Assembly (NCBI RefSeq): GCF_029478665.1 | Contig: NZ_JARPQB010000004.1 | Span: 52,503-116,502, forward strand | Length of the DNA: 64,000 nucleotides | Direction: 5' to 3' | From: Pseudomonas entomophila | GTDB lineage: Bacteria; Pseudomonadota; Gammaproteobacteria; Pseudomonadales; Pseudomonadaceae | Part shown: positions 50,301 to 59,613 of the stretch, in pieces | Layout: every line of letters starts with the position of its first letter | Numbering within the stretch: the stretch's first letter is position 1 | Notes under the pieces: generated by a model | Databases searched by the model: none | Seen by the model: only the letters and a program-made list of their open reading frames with translations | What the model was told of the DNA's origin: nothing | Made by a program: the position numbers and the translations under genes

Positions 50301-50924
50301 GCGGCGCAGCAGGCAGGCGTAGAGCGCCAGGTCCAGGCGTGCGGCGAACCCTTGCCCTTCCTGCACCAGGGTCGGCAAGTACGCCTCGACCTGCGCGCGA
50401 CGCAGCAGTGCGTGGCTGAGCCCACCGAACAGATTGACGCCGTTGTCGGAGATACCTTCCAGCAAGTCGTTGCCGTTGAGCACCGCACTGCACATGGAAA
50501 TGACGAAGTTCAGCGAACGCGATGGCAACAGGACGTCATCGGCGGCGCACAGCAGGCGCTGGCAGATGACCATGCTGACCTGCGGCAAGTCGCTCAGCAT
50601 CGCCGCCTGTTGGCTGATGCACGCCCCGAACAGCGTATCGTCGTCACAGAGGAACTTGATGAACTCGCCGGACGACTGCTCCAGGCACGCCAGCAGGTTG
50701 CGGGCAAACCCTTGCCGCGCCGAGTTGCGCACGTAGCGCACAGGCACCGTGGTGGTGGCACGCAGTTCGTCGCAGATCGTCTCGATCTGCGCATCCGGGC
50801 TGTCGTCGCAGACGACCACCTCCAGGTTCGCGTAGTCCTGGGCAATCGCGCTGGCCAGCGTGCTGCGGAAGAATTCGGGGTTGTACGCAGGGATGGCGAT
50901 ACTGACGAGGGGTTGGGCGCTCAC
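47349..50924 (-). CDS. Large multidomain glycosyltransferase, gene 1 of island
   Basis: A 1191-aa protein. The N-terminal GT2 domain is intact (SIAIPAYNPEFFRSTLASAI; metal-binding FLCDDDTLFG near residue 95). Two further GT2-like modules follow (DWLFLLQAGDRL near 410; ARGDYLLLLDAGCVL near 665 and DADLCLRARTAGYLSVWTPF), then a C-terminal GT4-like module (about 900-1191: RVGWAGGTSHRGDLELLL, YGACGFPVICTDTKAYAG). It is the first island gene after flgL and is likely the main catalytic transferase. No signal peptide, so it acts on flagellin in the cytosol before export, as known for Pseudomonas filaments. Confidence 0.86.
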   Translation of the reverse strand: MSAQPLVSIAIPAYNPEFFRSTLASAIAQDYANLEVVVCDDSPDAQIETICDELRATTTVPVRYVRNSARQGFARNLLACLEQSSGEFIKFLCDDDTLFGACISQQAAMLSDLPQVSMVICQRLLCAADDVLLPSRSLNFVISMCSAVLNGNDLLEGISDNGVNLFGGLSHALLRRAQVEAYLPTLVQEGQGFAARLDLALYACLLRRGHLCSLDQVLSLERVHPGRLSHQSSMVKVFDAETDWLLQMLQGRTGEAAPAEGWVRYLPLADYVADPGQKWDELDLRRLFTAQMANFNQQVGTLSLSFDELYAEWLEYRRLSAGQERLLPKRIEQWPTQPRIAAVVSCRDGDEKALRVTLDSLAQQSFPARCILVLAPEGFEPLVRDNVRYLTRRGAGFDLLNQWLTADGQADWLFLLQAGDRLHTHALVIMAERMALRGEGLCLYLDEGSNDNLAPSAPIFKPDFNLDLMRSLPYVGRLLAFKCAALREQGGFDVGFDGLAPHDLLWRLVEAHGLQVVDHIAEVLVQCQHRYADWLAEPSGHAQAPRVLEAHLRRLGVEAQVSGIEGSMMTRVTYHHAQAAGVSILIHAGADLAVLTRCVESLLTNTAYRDFEVLLIASADTSAEVRGWLAGLQGLGSEQLRVVEVAAQGQAQSLNEASLQARGDYLLLLDAGCVLFDDQWLVELMHLGQRPEVGLVGPKLFDDKGTIVSAGLVLGMQGTAGSPFLGCATSADGYMNRLRLVQNWSALSLDCLLVRRDLFAELGGLDVANLQGSLFDADLCLRARTAGYLSVWTPFSRVARLPVPAVEQATKPDLQADRDLLHERWMAWIALDPAYNRHLSLKLPNFNFEPGLRGGWDPFIARAMPSVLALPSSTNATGQYRVVQPFTDLEQGGWIQGRIDFSAPGLVELEREKPDVMILQCRYTPANVKDIEQYKRFSNARRIYELDDYIIEPPKKNDHARNMPSNIRELVGRAISLCDRVVVSTEPLADALSSMHQDIRVVPNMLAAPLWTGLVSQRQSSARPRVGWAGGTSHRGDLELLLEVIKTLAGEVDWVFFGMCPEILRPYVKEFHAGISFTEYPRKLAGLNLDLALAPLEQNLFNDCKSNLRLLEYGACGFPVICTDTKAYAGYLPCTRVRENTTEQWLEAIRMHLSDPLASYRQGDALREAVLRDYVLNEHHLQHWANAWLAD

Positions 50925-51011
50925 GGGTACTCACTCAAAGCTATTGATCGATGCCGCCTGGCTCGCCCCTGCCCCGGTCCGGCATCCTGCCATGGCCGGT
51001 GCCATGGCCGA

Positions 51012-51044
51012 GCCGCCTCGCCTGCCAGCAGGGAGCGAGGCGGC
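51012..51044. repeat. Stem-loop after flgL
   Basis: A 10-bp stem GCCGCCTCGC / GCGAGGCGGC with a 13-nt loop in the 159-nt gap between flgL and the first glycosyltransferase gene. It has no T tract, so termination is uncertain. Confidence 0.5.
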
Positions 51045-51083
51045 CCTTGCGGGGGATCACCCCGCTCGGCACAGCATCGTGAA

Positions 51084-52652
51084 TCAGATGTAGTTGACCA
51101 GCGACAGGCCGGCGATCTTGGCGTAGGACTGCATGGAGGCCTGGAGCATGTTGGTCTGCATCTGCAGGCGCAACATGACGGTCGCCGGGTCGACTTCGCG
51201 GATCGAGCTCTGGGTCTTGGTGTTCTCGGTGCCCAGTGCCTCGTTGGTCTCGGCCTGGATGTCCAGGGCCTGGCCACGACCACCGATGGCGCTGATCGAC
51301 GAGGTCACCTGGTTGGTCGCGCTGGCGACGTTGCCGATTGCCGAGTCCAGGGAGGCCAGGAAGTTCTGGCGGGCTGCCGGGTCCTTGTCCATCGGCACCG
51401 ACAGCGCGGTGCGCAACTGGCTGATGGTCTGCAGGATGTTCTGGGTCTGGTGGGTATCCACCTGGACGCCGAACGAGTCGCCCGCGGCCGGCGCGCCGGA
51501 CAGCTGGAAGGTCACCCCGGATGCCGTGGCCGTGGTGCCGGACAGCGTGCCGGTGGAGATCGGCCGGCTGTTGGCCGACATCGGCGCCGAGTACAGCTCG
51601 AAGTCGGTCGGGCTGGTGAACTTGAGCACCGCGGCACCGCCCGGGAACGAGGCGTTGTATTGGGTCTGGTTGGTGATGCTGGCGCCAGAGACCTGGGCCG
51701 ACGAGCTGTTGCCCGGGCTGCGGCTGCCGGTAATGGTGTCAGGCTTGGACCCCAGCGAGAACGAGTGGCCGGCGATGGCGGCGTCCGGGTTGGCTTCGTC
51801 GCCCGGCTTGAAATCGATCTTCAGGCGCAGGTCGACGCCACGGAAGGAAATCGAGGTGTTCACGCCTTTCGGGTCGAAGTTGCCGCCCTGGCTGGCCTCC
51901 AGCGTGACGTCGTTGCCGCCGGCGTCGAGGATCTTGTACTGGGTGCTGCTGGTGAACTGGACACTGTACGGCTCGCCACTGCGGAAGCGGTCGTTGTAGG
52001 CGACGCTGCCGGACACCTGGCCATTGGACAGGCTGACACGGCCATCGTCCACGGCAGGCGAGGTCAGTTTGGTCTGGCTGCGGCTGGTGTTCAACGCCTG
52101 CTCGAACGCGTCGTAGCCGGTCTCGTTGGCCGCCAGGCTGAGCATGTCGCCCACCTGCAGCTTCAGCTGGCTCTGGTCGCCCTGGTAGCTGTAGGAGCCA
52201 TCGCTGTTGCGCACATACGGCTGGGTGTCGCCCTTGGAGCCGGAGAACAGGTACTTGCCGTTCTCGTCCTTGCTGTTCATCAGCGAGAACAGCTGCTCTT
52301 CCAGCGCCGCCAGCTCGGAGGCGTTGGCCTTGCGGTCGGCGTCGGTGAAGCCGGCGTTGCCGGAGGTGACCGCCAGCTCGTTGACCCGCTGCATCACCGC
52401 GCCGATCGCGTTGAGCGTGCTTTCGCTGGTGCCCAGGGCGTTGCGCACGTTGGTGATGTTGCCCTTGTACTGGTCGAGCATGTTCTGCTGCTGCTCGAGC
52501 TGCAGCAGGCGCGCGGCACCCACCGGATCGTCGGCGGCGGTACGCACGCGGATGCCGTCGCTGGATTGCTCCTGGCTCTTGACCGTGTTGGCGAGGCCGC
52601 GCTGGTAGTTGGCGCTGCTGCTGTTGTAGAACTGCGAAGTGGAGATGCGCAT
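51084..52652 (-). CDS. flgL: Hook-filament junction protein FlgL (HAP3)
   Basis: A 522-aa junction protein with conserved N-terminus (MRISTSQFYNSSSANYQRGLANTV) and C-terminus (DPATVMLRLQMQTNMLQASMQSYAKI) of the flagellin superfamily. About 80 residues longer than P. aeruginosa FlgL because of an expanded central domain. It follows flgK by 13 nt. Confidence 0.95.
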   Translation of the reverse strand: MRISTSQFYNSSSANYQRGLANTVKSQEQSSDGIRVRTAADDPVGAARLLQLEQQQNMLDQYKGNITNVRNALGTSESTLNAIGAVMQRVNELAVTSGNAGFTDADRKANASELAALEEQLFSLMNSKDENGKYLFSGSKGDTQPYVRNSDGSYSYQGDQSQLKLQVGDMLSLAANETGYDAFEQALNTSRSQTKLTSPAVDDGRVSLSNGQVSGSVAYNDRFRSGEPYSVQFTSSTQYKILDAGGNDVTLEASQGGNFDPKGVNTSISFRGVDLRLKIDFKPGDEANPDAAIAGHSFSLGSKPDTITGSRSPGNSSSAQVSGASITNQTQYNASFPGGAAVLKFTSPTDFELYSAPMSANSRPISTGTLSGTTATASGVTFQLSGAPAAGDSFGVQVDTHQTQNILQTISQLRTALSVPMDKDPAARQNFLASLDSAIGNVASATNQVTSSISAIGGRGQALDIQAETNEALGTENTKTQSSIREVDPATVMLRLQMQTNMLQASMQSYAKIAGLSLVNYI

Positions 52653-52665
52653 GATCTACGGCTCC

Positions 52666-54711
52666 TTAAAGACTGTTGATCAAAGTGGCGAAGGTTTCCT
52701 GGGCCGCCTTGATGATCTGCGACGACGCGGTGTAGTACTGCTGGAACTTGACCAGGTTGCCGACCTCTTCGTCGACCGACACACCGGACGCGGTATTGCG
52801 GCTGTTCAGCGCCGAGGATTGCAGGGCATTGGTGGCGTCGGCGTCCATGCTCGCCTGGGAGGCCTTGCCACCGACATTCGACACCAGCTTGGCGTAGGCA
52901 TCGGTCATGCTGATGCCCTTGCCGTCGGCCCCCACTTCGACCGTCGACTTGGTCTGCAGGCCGATCACCGACTGGGCATTGCGGTTGTCCGCCGAGCCGG
53001 AACCGGTCAACGAGACGGTGAAGCTGTCACCGTTCTTCGGCGCGCCGGCGATGTCCATCTCGAAGTTGAATTTCTTCTGGACGCCGGCGCCGTCATTGAT
53101 CGGGTTGCCACTGCCATCGACCATCGGCACGGACAGCTGCAGCTTGTTGTTCTGGCCAGGGATGATGGTGCCGCTGCCGATGTTGTTGCCCTTGGCGTCG
53201 TACATCGTGTAGGCCTGGGGCGACGACTCGTTGCCAAACACCAGCTTGACCGGGGTCGAGTACTTCAGGCCGGTCTGCAAGTCGCTGCGCTGGGTGGCGT
53301 TGTAGATATCCAGCTTGGACGTCAGCGTGGGCTGGGTGATCTGCCCGGTGCCCTTGTTGCCCGAACCGTTGACGGCGGTCAGCGGCGCGGCGAAGGCCAG
53401 GCGCTTGGGGTCGGTGAGCGTCGAGTCGATGGTCCCGGCGGCGTTGCGCGTCGGGGTGATCTTGAAGCTGTCGCCGACACTCGGGGCGCCGCCATTGAGC
53501 GCCAGGCTGAATCCATCGATCACCGGCGGCGGGTTGGTGCTGAGGTCGAAGTTGCCCATGTCCTTGCCGTCGGGCAGCCGGCGCACGTTGTAGCCGGTGG
53601 CGCTGGAGAAGGTCACCTGGTAGTCGTTGGTCGACAGCTTGCCGGTGTCCTTGATGGTCACGTCGAGGTTGCCGGTGGCCGGGTTGTTGCCCAGCTTGGG
53701 CACGCTGCGTTCGCTGATGGCCTTGGCGCTGTTGATGTCGCCGAACAGCAGCGCACCGAACTCACCGTTCTTGTCGATACCTTGGGCCAGCTGGCTGTTG
53801 ATCGCATCGGACACGACCAGGGCAACCCGCCCCAGCTCGTTCAGGGCCGGGTCGAGGGTGTCCTTGCGGTAGCGGATCAGGCCGCCCATCTCGCCACCGG
53901 AGGCACTGTCGGTGATGTCCATCTTGGTGCTGCCGCGGTTGAGCACCAGGCTCATGCGCGTCGGGTCGGTCGGGCTGGGCGCCGTTTCCAGCGTCTGCGT
54001 GCCAGTGCCCAGCACCAGCGACTGGCCGTTCTTCAGGTAGATGTCGTAGTTGCCTTCACGCTCGACCACGTCCACGCCGATCAGCTTGTTCAACTCGCGC
54101 ACCGCGCCATCGCGCTGGTCCAGCAGGTCGTTGGGCTCGCCGGTGATGGCGGCCATCCTCACGATCTGCTGGTTGTAGCTCGCGATGGTGGACGTGAGGT
54201 TGTTCACCTGGTCGGCGATCGACTTCATGTTCGAGTTGATGTTGCTGTTCTGCTGGTTCATCTGCGCCGACAAGGCGTTGAAGCGCTTGGCGAGGGTCTG
54301 CGCGCTGGTCAGCAGCAACTGGCGGGAGGCATCTTCGGTGGGCTTGGCCGAGGCGTCCTGGGCGGCGGTGAAGAAGCTCTTCAACGCGGCGGTGATGCCG
54401 GTGTCAGTGCCGTACAGGGCCTTGTCCAGCGGCGTGACCTGGTCCAGGTACGAGGAGGCATCGGAGGACAGCGAGGTGGTGGTACGCAGCTGGTTCTCGA
54501 GGAACGAGTTGTACACCCGACGCACGTCGGCCAGCGTGGTGCCAGTGCCGATGAACACCTGGCCGGTCTGCTGGCTACCCTTGGTCTTCTGGACGATCTG
54601 CTGGCGAGAGTAACTTTCGACATCGGCGTTGGCGATGTTGTTACCCAGGGTGTACATCCCGGACTGGGCGGCACCCAGGCCCGACATACCGATATTGATC
54701 AAACTCGCCAT
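52666..54711 (-). CDS. flgK: Hook-filament junction protein FlgK (HAP1)
   Basis: A 681-aa junction protein. N-terminus ASLINIGMSGLGAAQSGMYTLGNNIANADVESY is the flagellar rod/hook signature region; C-terminus (VSVDEEVGNLVKFQQYYTASSQIIKAAQETFATLI) is the HAP1 type. The central region is large. It follows flgJ by 12 nt. Confidence 0.96.
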   Translation of the reverse strand: MASLINIGMSGLGAAQSGMYTLGNNIANADVESYSRQQIVQKTKGSQQTGQVFIGTGTTLADVRRVYNSFLENQLRTTTSLSSDASSYLDQVTPLDKALYGTDTGITAALKSFFTAAQDASAKPTEDASRQLLLTSAQTLAKRFNALSAQMNQQNSNINSNMKSIADQVNNLTSTIASYNQQIVRMAAITGEPNDLLDQRDGAVRELNKLIGVDVVEREGNYDIYLKNGQSLVLGTGTQTLETAPSPTDPTRMSLVLNRGSTKMDITDSASGGEMGGLIRYRKDTLDPALNELGRVALVVSDAINSQLAQGIDKNGEFGALLFGDINSAKAISERSVPKLGNNPATGNLDVTIKDTGKLSTNDYQVTFSSATGYNVRRLPDGKDMGNFDLSTNPPPVIDGFSLALNGGAPSVGDSFKITPTRNAAGTIDSTLTDPKRLAFAAPLTAVNGSGNKGTGQITQPTLTSKLDIYNATQRSDLQTGLKYSTPVKLVFGNESSPQAYTMYDAKGNNIGSGTIIPGQNNKLQLSVPMVDGSGNPINDGAGVQKKFNFEMDIAGAPKNGDSFTVSLTGSGSADNRNAQSVIGLQTKSTVEVGADGKGISMTDAYAKLVSNVGGKASQASMDADATNALQSSALNSRNTASGVSVDEEVGNLVKFQQYYTASSQIIKAAQETFATLINSL

Positions 54712-54723
54712 GGTTCCCTGCCC

Positions 54724-55914
54724 TTAAAGTTGCGTGGTGGTACCGAGCATTGCGTAGCTCTGTTCCGACTTCATCTGTCTTGCGATCTGCGAGATCTTGC
54801 TGGCGTAGTTCGGGTCGGTGGCGTAACCGGCCTTCTGCAGCTCTCGCACGAATTGTTCTGGTTTATCGGCAGCCTTCACCGCATCTTGATAGCGCGAATT
54901 GTTCTGCAACAGGCTGACCAGGTCGTGGAAGCTGTCCTGGTAACTGTCGTAAGCGCGGAACGCCGCCGTCTCCTTGACGAACTGGCCGTTGCGGAACTCG
55001 CTGGTGATCGCCCGCGCCTCGCCGCCCTGCCAGCTGCCGGTGGCCTTGATACCAAACAGGTTGTGGCTGCTGCTGCCATCGGCGTTGCGCATGACCGACT
55101 TGCCCCATCCGGTTTCCAGCGCGGCCTGGGCCACCAGGTAGCGCGGGTCGATACCGATGCGCTTGGCGGCCTGCTCGGCCATCGGCAGCATGGTGGCGAC
55201 GAAGGCGTCGCTGTCGGCGAAGGCTTTCTTGGGTGCCAGCGGCGGCTGCGCGCGCCCCAGGATCTGCAGCTTGGCGTCCGGCGCGGCGAACGTTCGCGCC
55301 GGCGCCCAATCCCGCATGGCCACGCCACCGGCCGGAATATCGGCGCGGCGCGGCAAGGCGGAATTGGTGGTCGCCGCGGCGCTGCCGGCGGACGGCACGA
55401 TCCCGGCCAGCAGGCGATCGGTGAGCTTGCCCGGCAAGGCCAGGCGCCGCGAATTCAGCGCGGCCACATCGTTGCGCGTGGCGGCGGTTTCGGCGTCGCG
55501 CGCCGGGGCGTCCACCCTCGAAGCCCACAGCGCCGGAGCCGCCCCCTCGATACGCGGGAACGGGCTGGTGTTGGGGTGCACGGCCTTGTTCTTCGACAGC
55601 TGGCGCACCAGCACGTCCTGCAGGCCGATACCGCCACCCTCGCGGGACATGCTCACGGCCAACTGCTGGTCGTACATGTCGCGGTACTGCTTGACCGTGT
55701 CGCTGTTCATCGGGTCGTCTTCGGAGGCCATCACATCGGTGGCCTTGCGCGACGCCTTGAGCATCTCGCTGACAAACAGCGACTCGAACTCCTTGGCCAC
55801 CTTGCGCACGTTGGCGTCGCTGTCGCGATCACCGTACTTGAGCGAGCTCAGGCGACTGAGGTCGGTGTAGGCGCCGCTGTCGGCGGGCGTGGACACCAGG
55901 CTCTTCGAATTCAT
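54724..55914 (-). CDS. flgJ: Bifunctional rod cap / peptidoglycan hydrolase FlgJ
   Basis: A 396-aa protein: N-terminal rod-cap domain (about 30-110: VAKEFESLFVSEMLKASRKA, YDQQLAVSMSREGGGIGL), a variable linker (115-230), and a C-terminal glucosaminidase-type domain (235-385) with catalytic Glu E267 in AQAALETGWGKS and the SSHNLFGIKATGSW motif. It opens the cell wall for the rod. Confidence 0.96.
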   Translation of the reverse strand: MNSKSLVSTPADSGAYTDLSRLSSLKYGDRDSDANVRKVAKEFESLFVSEMLKASRKATDVMASEDDPMNSDTVKQYRDMYDQQLAVSMSREGGGIGLQDVLVRQLSKNKAVHPNTSPFPRIEGAAPALWASRVDAPARDAETAATRNDVAALNSRRLALPGKLTDRLLAGIVPSAGSAAATTNSALPRRADIPAGGVAMRDWAPARTFAAPDAKLQILGRAQPPLAPKKAFADSDAFVATMLPMAEQAAKRIGIDPRYLVAQAALETGWGKSVMRNADGSSSHNLFGIKATGSWQGGEARAITSEFRNGQFVKETAAFRAYDSYQDSFHDLVSLLQNNSRYQDAVKAADKPEQFVRELQKAGYATDPNYASKISQIARQMKSEQSYAMLGTTTQL

Positions 55915-55925
55915 CCGTGGCGTCC

Positions 55926-57035
55926 TCAGATCACGATCAGGTCGGCTTGCAACGCGCCGGCCTGCTTCAAGGCTTCGAGGATCGCCATCAGGTCGCTTGG
56001 CGCCGCGCCGACCTGGTTCACCGCCCGCACGATCTCATCCAGCGTGGTGCCCGGGCCGAACTTGAACATCGGCTTGGCTTCCTGCTGGGCGTTGACCCGC
56101 GAACGTGGCACCACCGCGGTCTGGCCATTGGAGAACGGCCCCGGCTGGCTGACGATCGGGTCTTCGGTGATGGTCACGGTCAGGCTGCCATGGGTGACCG
56201 CCGCCGGCGACACCTTGACGTTCTGGCCGATGACGATGGTGCCGGTGCGCGAATTGATGATGACCTTGGCCACCGCCTGGCCCGGGTCGATCTCCAGGTT
56301 CTCGAGGATCGACAGGTAGTCGACGCGCTGGCTCGGGTCCATCGGCGCGGTGACCCGTACCGAGCCTCCGTCGACCGCCTGGGCCACACCTGGGCCGAGC
56401 AGTTCGTTGACCTTGTCGACGATGCGCTTGGCGGTGGTGAAGTCCGGGCGATTGAGATTGAGGGTGAGGCTGTTGCCCTGGTTGAAACCACTCGGTACCG
56501 CGCGCTCGACGGAAGCACCACCGGGGATACGGCCAGCCGACGGAACGTTGACGGTGATCTTCGAACCGTCGCGACCTTCGGCGTCGAAGCCGCCGACCAC
56601 CAGGTTGCCCTGGGCGATCGCATAGACGTTGCCGTCGATACCCTTGAGCGGGGTCATCAACAGGCTGCCGCCACGCAGGCTCTTGGAGTTGCCGATCGAC
56701 GACACGGTGATGTCGACCACCTGGCCGGGCTTGGCGAACGGCGGCAGGTCGGCATGCACCGACACCGCGGCGACGTTCTTCAGCTGCACGTTGCCCGACC
56801 CTGGCGGCACCTTGATGCCGAACTGCGACAGCATGTTGTTGAAGGTCTGCAGGGTGAACGGCGTCTGGGTGGTCTGGTCACCCGTGCCGTTGAGCCCCAC
56901 CACCAGGCCGTAGCCGATCAGCTGGTTGGCGCGCACGCCGGAAATACTGGCGATATCCTTCAAGCGCTCGGCGTGGGCACCGAACGCGCAGGACATCAGG
57001 AGTGTCGCGGCAATCAACCGCCTAGCGTTGAACAT
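55926..57035 (-). CDS. flgI: Flagellar P-ring protein FlgI
   Basis: A 369-aa periplasmic ring protein with a signal peptide ([16 protein letters not shown] then [11 protein letters not shown]) and conserved [15 protein letters not shown]. The ATG at 57035 (MFNARR) gives the usual length; an ATG two codons earlier at 57041 is possible. It follows flgH directly. Confidence 0.96.
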   Translation of the reverse strand: MFNARRLIAATLLMSCAFGAHAERLKDIASISGVRANQLIGYGLVVGLNGTGDQTTQTPFTLQTFNNMLSQFGIKVPPGSGNVQLKNVAAVSVHADLPPFAKPGQVVDITVSSIGNSKSLRGGSLLMTPLKGIDGNVYAIAQGNLVVGGFDAEGRDGSKITVNVPSAGRIPGGASVERAVPSGFNQGNSLTLNLNRPDFTTAKRIVDKVNELLGPGVAQAVDGGSVRVTAPMDPSQRVDYLSILENLEIDPGQAVAKVIINSRTGTIVIGQNVKVSPAAVTHGSLTVTITEDPIVSQPGPFSNGQTAVVPRSRVNAQQEAKPMFKFGPGTTLDEIVRAVNQVGAAPSDLMAILEALKQAGALQADLIVI

Positions 57036-57047
57036 GGTCATCCGTAC

Positions 57048-57743
57048 TCAGAAGGGCCAGAGCGGGCTGATGAAGAAACGGTCCAGCCAACCGGGCTGGC
57101 TGGCATCGGCGAACGAGCCGGTGCCCGAATAGGTGATGCGCGCGTCGGCCACACGGGTGGACGGCACGGTGTTGTCGGTGGCGATGTCGTCGGCGCGGAC
57201 CATACCGGCGATGCGCACCAGCTCTTCGCCGGTGTTCAGGGTCATCCACTTCTCGCCACGCACGGCGATGATGCCGTTGGGCAGCACTTCGGCCACGGTG
57301 ACGGTGATCGAGCCGGTCAGGGTATTGCCCTGGGTGGCCTTGCTGTCGCCCTTGGTGGTGCGATCACCGCTGTAGCCGGCCTCCAGCGACAGGTCGCCGC
57401 CGCCGAACGGGTTGTTGGTGTTCGGGGTGGTACCGAACAGCGAGGTCAGGCCGATATCGGCCTTGCTGTTCTTCTGGATCTGCGAGCCGGCGTTCTTGCT
57501 GGCCGAGGTCCGCTCGTTGAGGGTGATGGTGATGATGTCACCGACCCGGAACGCCTTGCGGTCGGTGTACAGGCTCTGCTCGAAACCGGCCTGGTAGATC
57601 GAACCATTGTTGGCCGCTGCCGGCAACGGGGTGCGCGGCAGGACCGGCGCGTAGTACGGGTCGTTGGGCTTGGGCGTCGGCGCGACGCAACCGGCCAGCA
57701 ACACCGCTCCCCCCAGGGCGAAAACGGACAACAGATGTTTCAT
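57048..57743 (-). CDS. flgH: Flagellar L-ring lipoprotein FlgH
   Basis: A 231-aa outer-membrane lipoprotein. The signal peptide ends in the lipobox LLAGC (C19), and the body has [20 protein letters not shown] and the C-terminal [22 protein letters not shown]. The ATG at 57743 has GAGGTAA upstream; the longer frame to 57776 would displace the signal peptide. Confidence 0.96.
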   Translation of the reverse strand: MKHLLSVFALGGAVLLAGCVAPTPKPNDPYYAPVLPRTPLPAAANNGSIYQAGFEQSLYTDRKAFRVGDIITITLNERTSASKNAGSQIQKNSKADIGLTSLFGTTPNTNNPFGGGDLSLEAGYSGDRTTKGDSKATQGNTLTGSITVTVAEVLPNGIIAVRGEKWMTLNTGEELVRIAGMVRADDIATDNTVPSTRVADARITYSGTGSFADASQPGWLDRFFISPLWPF

Positions 57744-57822
57744 GACGCTTACCTCACGGTGGAACAGGCGCTGCAACAGCGAGCGGATGATCAGTGGCCC
57801 GCGCCAGGCGGGCCACCCGGGC

Positions 57823-58608
57823 TTACAGCTGCTGGGTGACGAACGACAGCATCTTGTCGGCGGCGGAGATGACCTTGGAGTTCATCTCGTAGGCACGCTG
57901 GGTGGTGATCATGTTCACCAGCTCTTCCACGGTGCTGACGTTGGAGTTTTCCAAAGTCTTCTGCAAGGTCAGGCCAAAGCCGTTCAGGCCTGGGGTGCCG
58001 ACCTGCGGCGCGCCACTGGCGGCGGTCTCGAGGAACAGGTTGTTGCCGATCGCCTGCAGGCCGGCCGGGTTGATGAAGTCGGCGGTCTGGAGGTTGCCGA
58101 TGACCTGGGCGGCCGGGTTGCCGGCGGTGGTGATCGACACGGTGCCGTCCTGGCCGACGGTGAAGGTCTGCGCTTCTGGCGGCACGACGATGGCCGGTTC
58201 CAGGGCGAAGCCGTTGGCGGTGACGATCTGGCCGTCGGAGTTCAGGTGGAAGGTACCGTCACGGGTGTACGAGACGGTGCCGTCCGGCTGCAGGATCTGG
58301 AAGAAGCCACGGCCGTTGACCGCCATGTCCAGCGGGTTCTCGGTGTTCTGCAGGCCGCCGGTCTGGAAGTTCTTCTGGGTGCCGACGACACGCACACCGG
58401 TACCGACCTGCAGGCCCGAAGGCAGCTCGCTGTCCTGGGTGGACTGCGCGCCTGGCTGGCGCTTGATCTGGTACAGCAGGTCCTGGAACTCGGCGCGATC
58501 ACGCTTGAAGCCGGTGGTCGAGACGTTGGCCAGGTTGTTCGAGATGACCGTCAGGTTGGTGTCCTGGGCGGACAGGCCGGTTTTAGCGACCCAAAGAGCC
58601 GGAAGCAT
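57823..58608 (-). CDS. flgG: Distal rod protein FlgG
   Basis: A 261-aa rod protein beginning [35 protein letters not shown], the rod signature. It contains the [12 protein letters not shown] segment and ends in the conserved [20 protein letters not shown]. It follows flgF by 48 nt. Confidence 0.97.
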   Translation of the reverse strand: MLPALWVAKTGLSAQDTNLTVISNNLANVSTTGFKRDRAEFQDLLYQIKRQPGAQSTQDSELPSGLQVGTGVRVVGTQKNFQTGGLQNTENPLDMAVNGRGFFQILQPDGTVSYTRDGTFHLNSDGQIVTANGFALEPAIVVPPEAQTFTVGQDGTVSITTAGNPAAQVIGNLQTADFINPAGLQAIGNNLFLETAASGAPQVGTPGLNGFGLTLQKTLENSNVSTVEELVNMITTQRAYEMNSKVISAADKMLSFVTQQL

Positions 58609-58656
58609 TTAGTGTTCTCCTCGTGCGCCTGTTTTACGGCACCCGTTCAAATGTGA

Positions 58657-59397
58657 TTAGCCGATTTGCAAAACCCGAGCCATGGCTTGATCGCCTTCCT
58701 CGGCCGCTTTCATCATCTTGACGTGCAACTCGAACTGGCGGGACAGCGCCAGCACCGAAGTCATTTCTTCCACGGCGTTGACGTTGCTGCCTTCCAGGAA
58801 GCCCGACACCACGCGCACGTTGACATCGGCGTCGGCCGGCTGGCCGTTCTTGGTGTGGATCAGCCCGTCCGGCCCCTTGGTCATGTTCTTGATGTCGGGG
58901 TTGACCAGCTTGATGCGGTCGACCTCGGCCATCACCCGCGGGTCCTCGCCCATGGCGCGGATGCTGATGGTGCCGTCGTCACCAACCTCGACCTTCTGTT
59001 CCGGCGGAATCGCGATCGGGCCACCGTTGCCCATCACCGCCATGCCGTTGCCGGCGCGCAGCACGCCCAGGGCGTCAATGTTCAGGCTGCCGGTGCGCAC
59101 GTAGGCTTCGCTGCCGTCCGGAGCCTGCACGGCCATGAAGCCATTGCCAGTGACTGCCACGTCCAGCTCGCGGCCGGTCTCGACCATCGGGCCGGCGCTG
59201 AAGTCGGTGGCCGGGCGCTCACTCATGGCAAACGCACGCGCCGGAAAGCTGTCACCGAACACCGGCATCGAACGCGCCTGCTCGAGGTCGCGCTGGAAGC
59301 CGTTGGTGGAAACGTTCGCCAGGTTGTTGGCGTGGGCCTTCTGCGCCAGCGCGTTCTGGCTGGCGCCGGTCATGGCCACGTAAAGCATCTTGTCCAC
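58657..59397 (-). CDS. flgF: Proximal rod protein FlgF
   Basis: A 246-aa rod protein starting (M)DKMLYVAMTGASQNALAQK with NLANVSTNGFQ. The GTG at 59397 is chosen because GGAGG lies 6 nt upstream; the in-frame ATG at 59403 touches that GGAGG with no spacing, and longer versions run through the promoter and terminator. It heads flgFGHIJKL. Confidence 0.95.
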   Translation of the reverse strand: MDKMLYVAMTGASQNALAQKAHANNLANVSTNGFQRDLEQARSMPVFGDSFPARAFAMSERPATDFSAGPMVETGRELDVAVTGNGFMAVQAPDGSEAYVRTGSLNIDALGVLRAGNGMAVMGNGGPIAIPPEQKVEVGDDGTISIRAMGEDPRVMAEVDRIKLVNPDIKNMTKGPDGLIHTKNGQPADADVNVRVVSGFLEGSNVNAVEEMTSVLALSRQFELHVKMMKAAEEGDQAMARVLQIG

Positions 59398-59456
59398 AGT
59401 CATCCTCCGCTGCACGGGCGGTCGATTGCCGCTCGCCGTGGCTTTGCGGTGCTTGG

Positions 59457-59472
59457 AGCAAGTTTCGCGCCA
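59457..59472 (-). promoter_or_regulatory. Sigma-54 promoter for flgFGHIJKL
   Basis: Minus strand TGGCGC-GAAAC-TTGCT: GG-N10-GC with one mismatch to TGGCAC-N5-TTGCT. It ends 60 nt before the flgF GTG and predicts a leader of about 49 nt. Confidence 0.85.
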
Positions 59473-59488
59473 AGTGCTGCAGAAATGA

Positions 59489-59518
59489 CAAAGGCCCCGT
59501 GTTTGCGGGGCCTTTGCT
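59489..59518. terminator. Terminator after the RTX gene
   Basis: A symmetric stem AAAGGCCCCG / CGGGGCCTTT with a 6-nt loop and short A/T flanks on both strands, between the RTX gene (stop at 59614) and the flgF promoter. It blocks read-through into flgF. Confidence 0.85.
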
Positions 59519-59613
59519 GAAACAGCCGCCGCGCGAGAGACAAAATCTCGGCGGCGGACTGCCGACAACGGCAAGGGCTGGCCGCCCCGCCGTCATCGAT
59601 CGTCACTTCGCTG

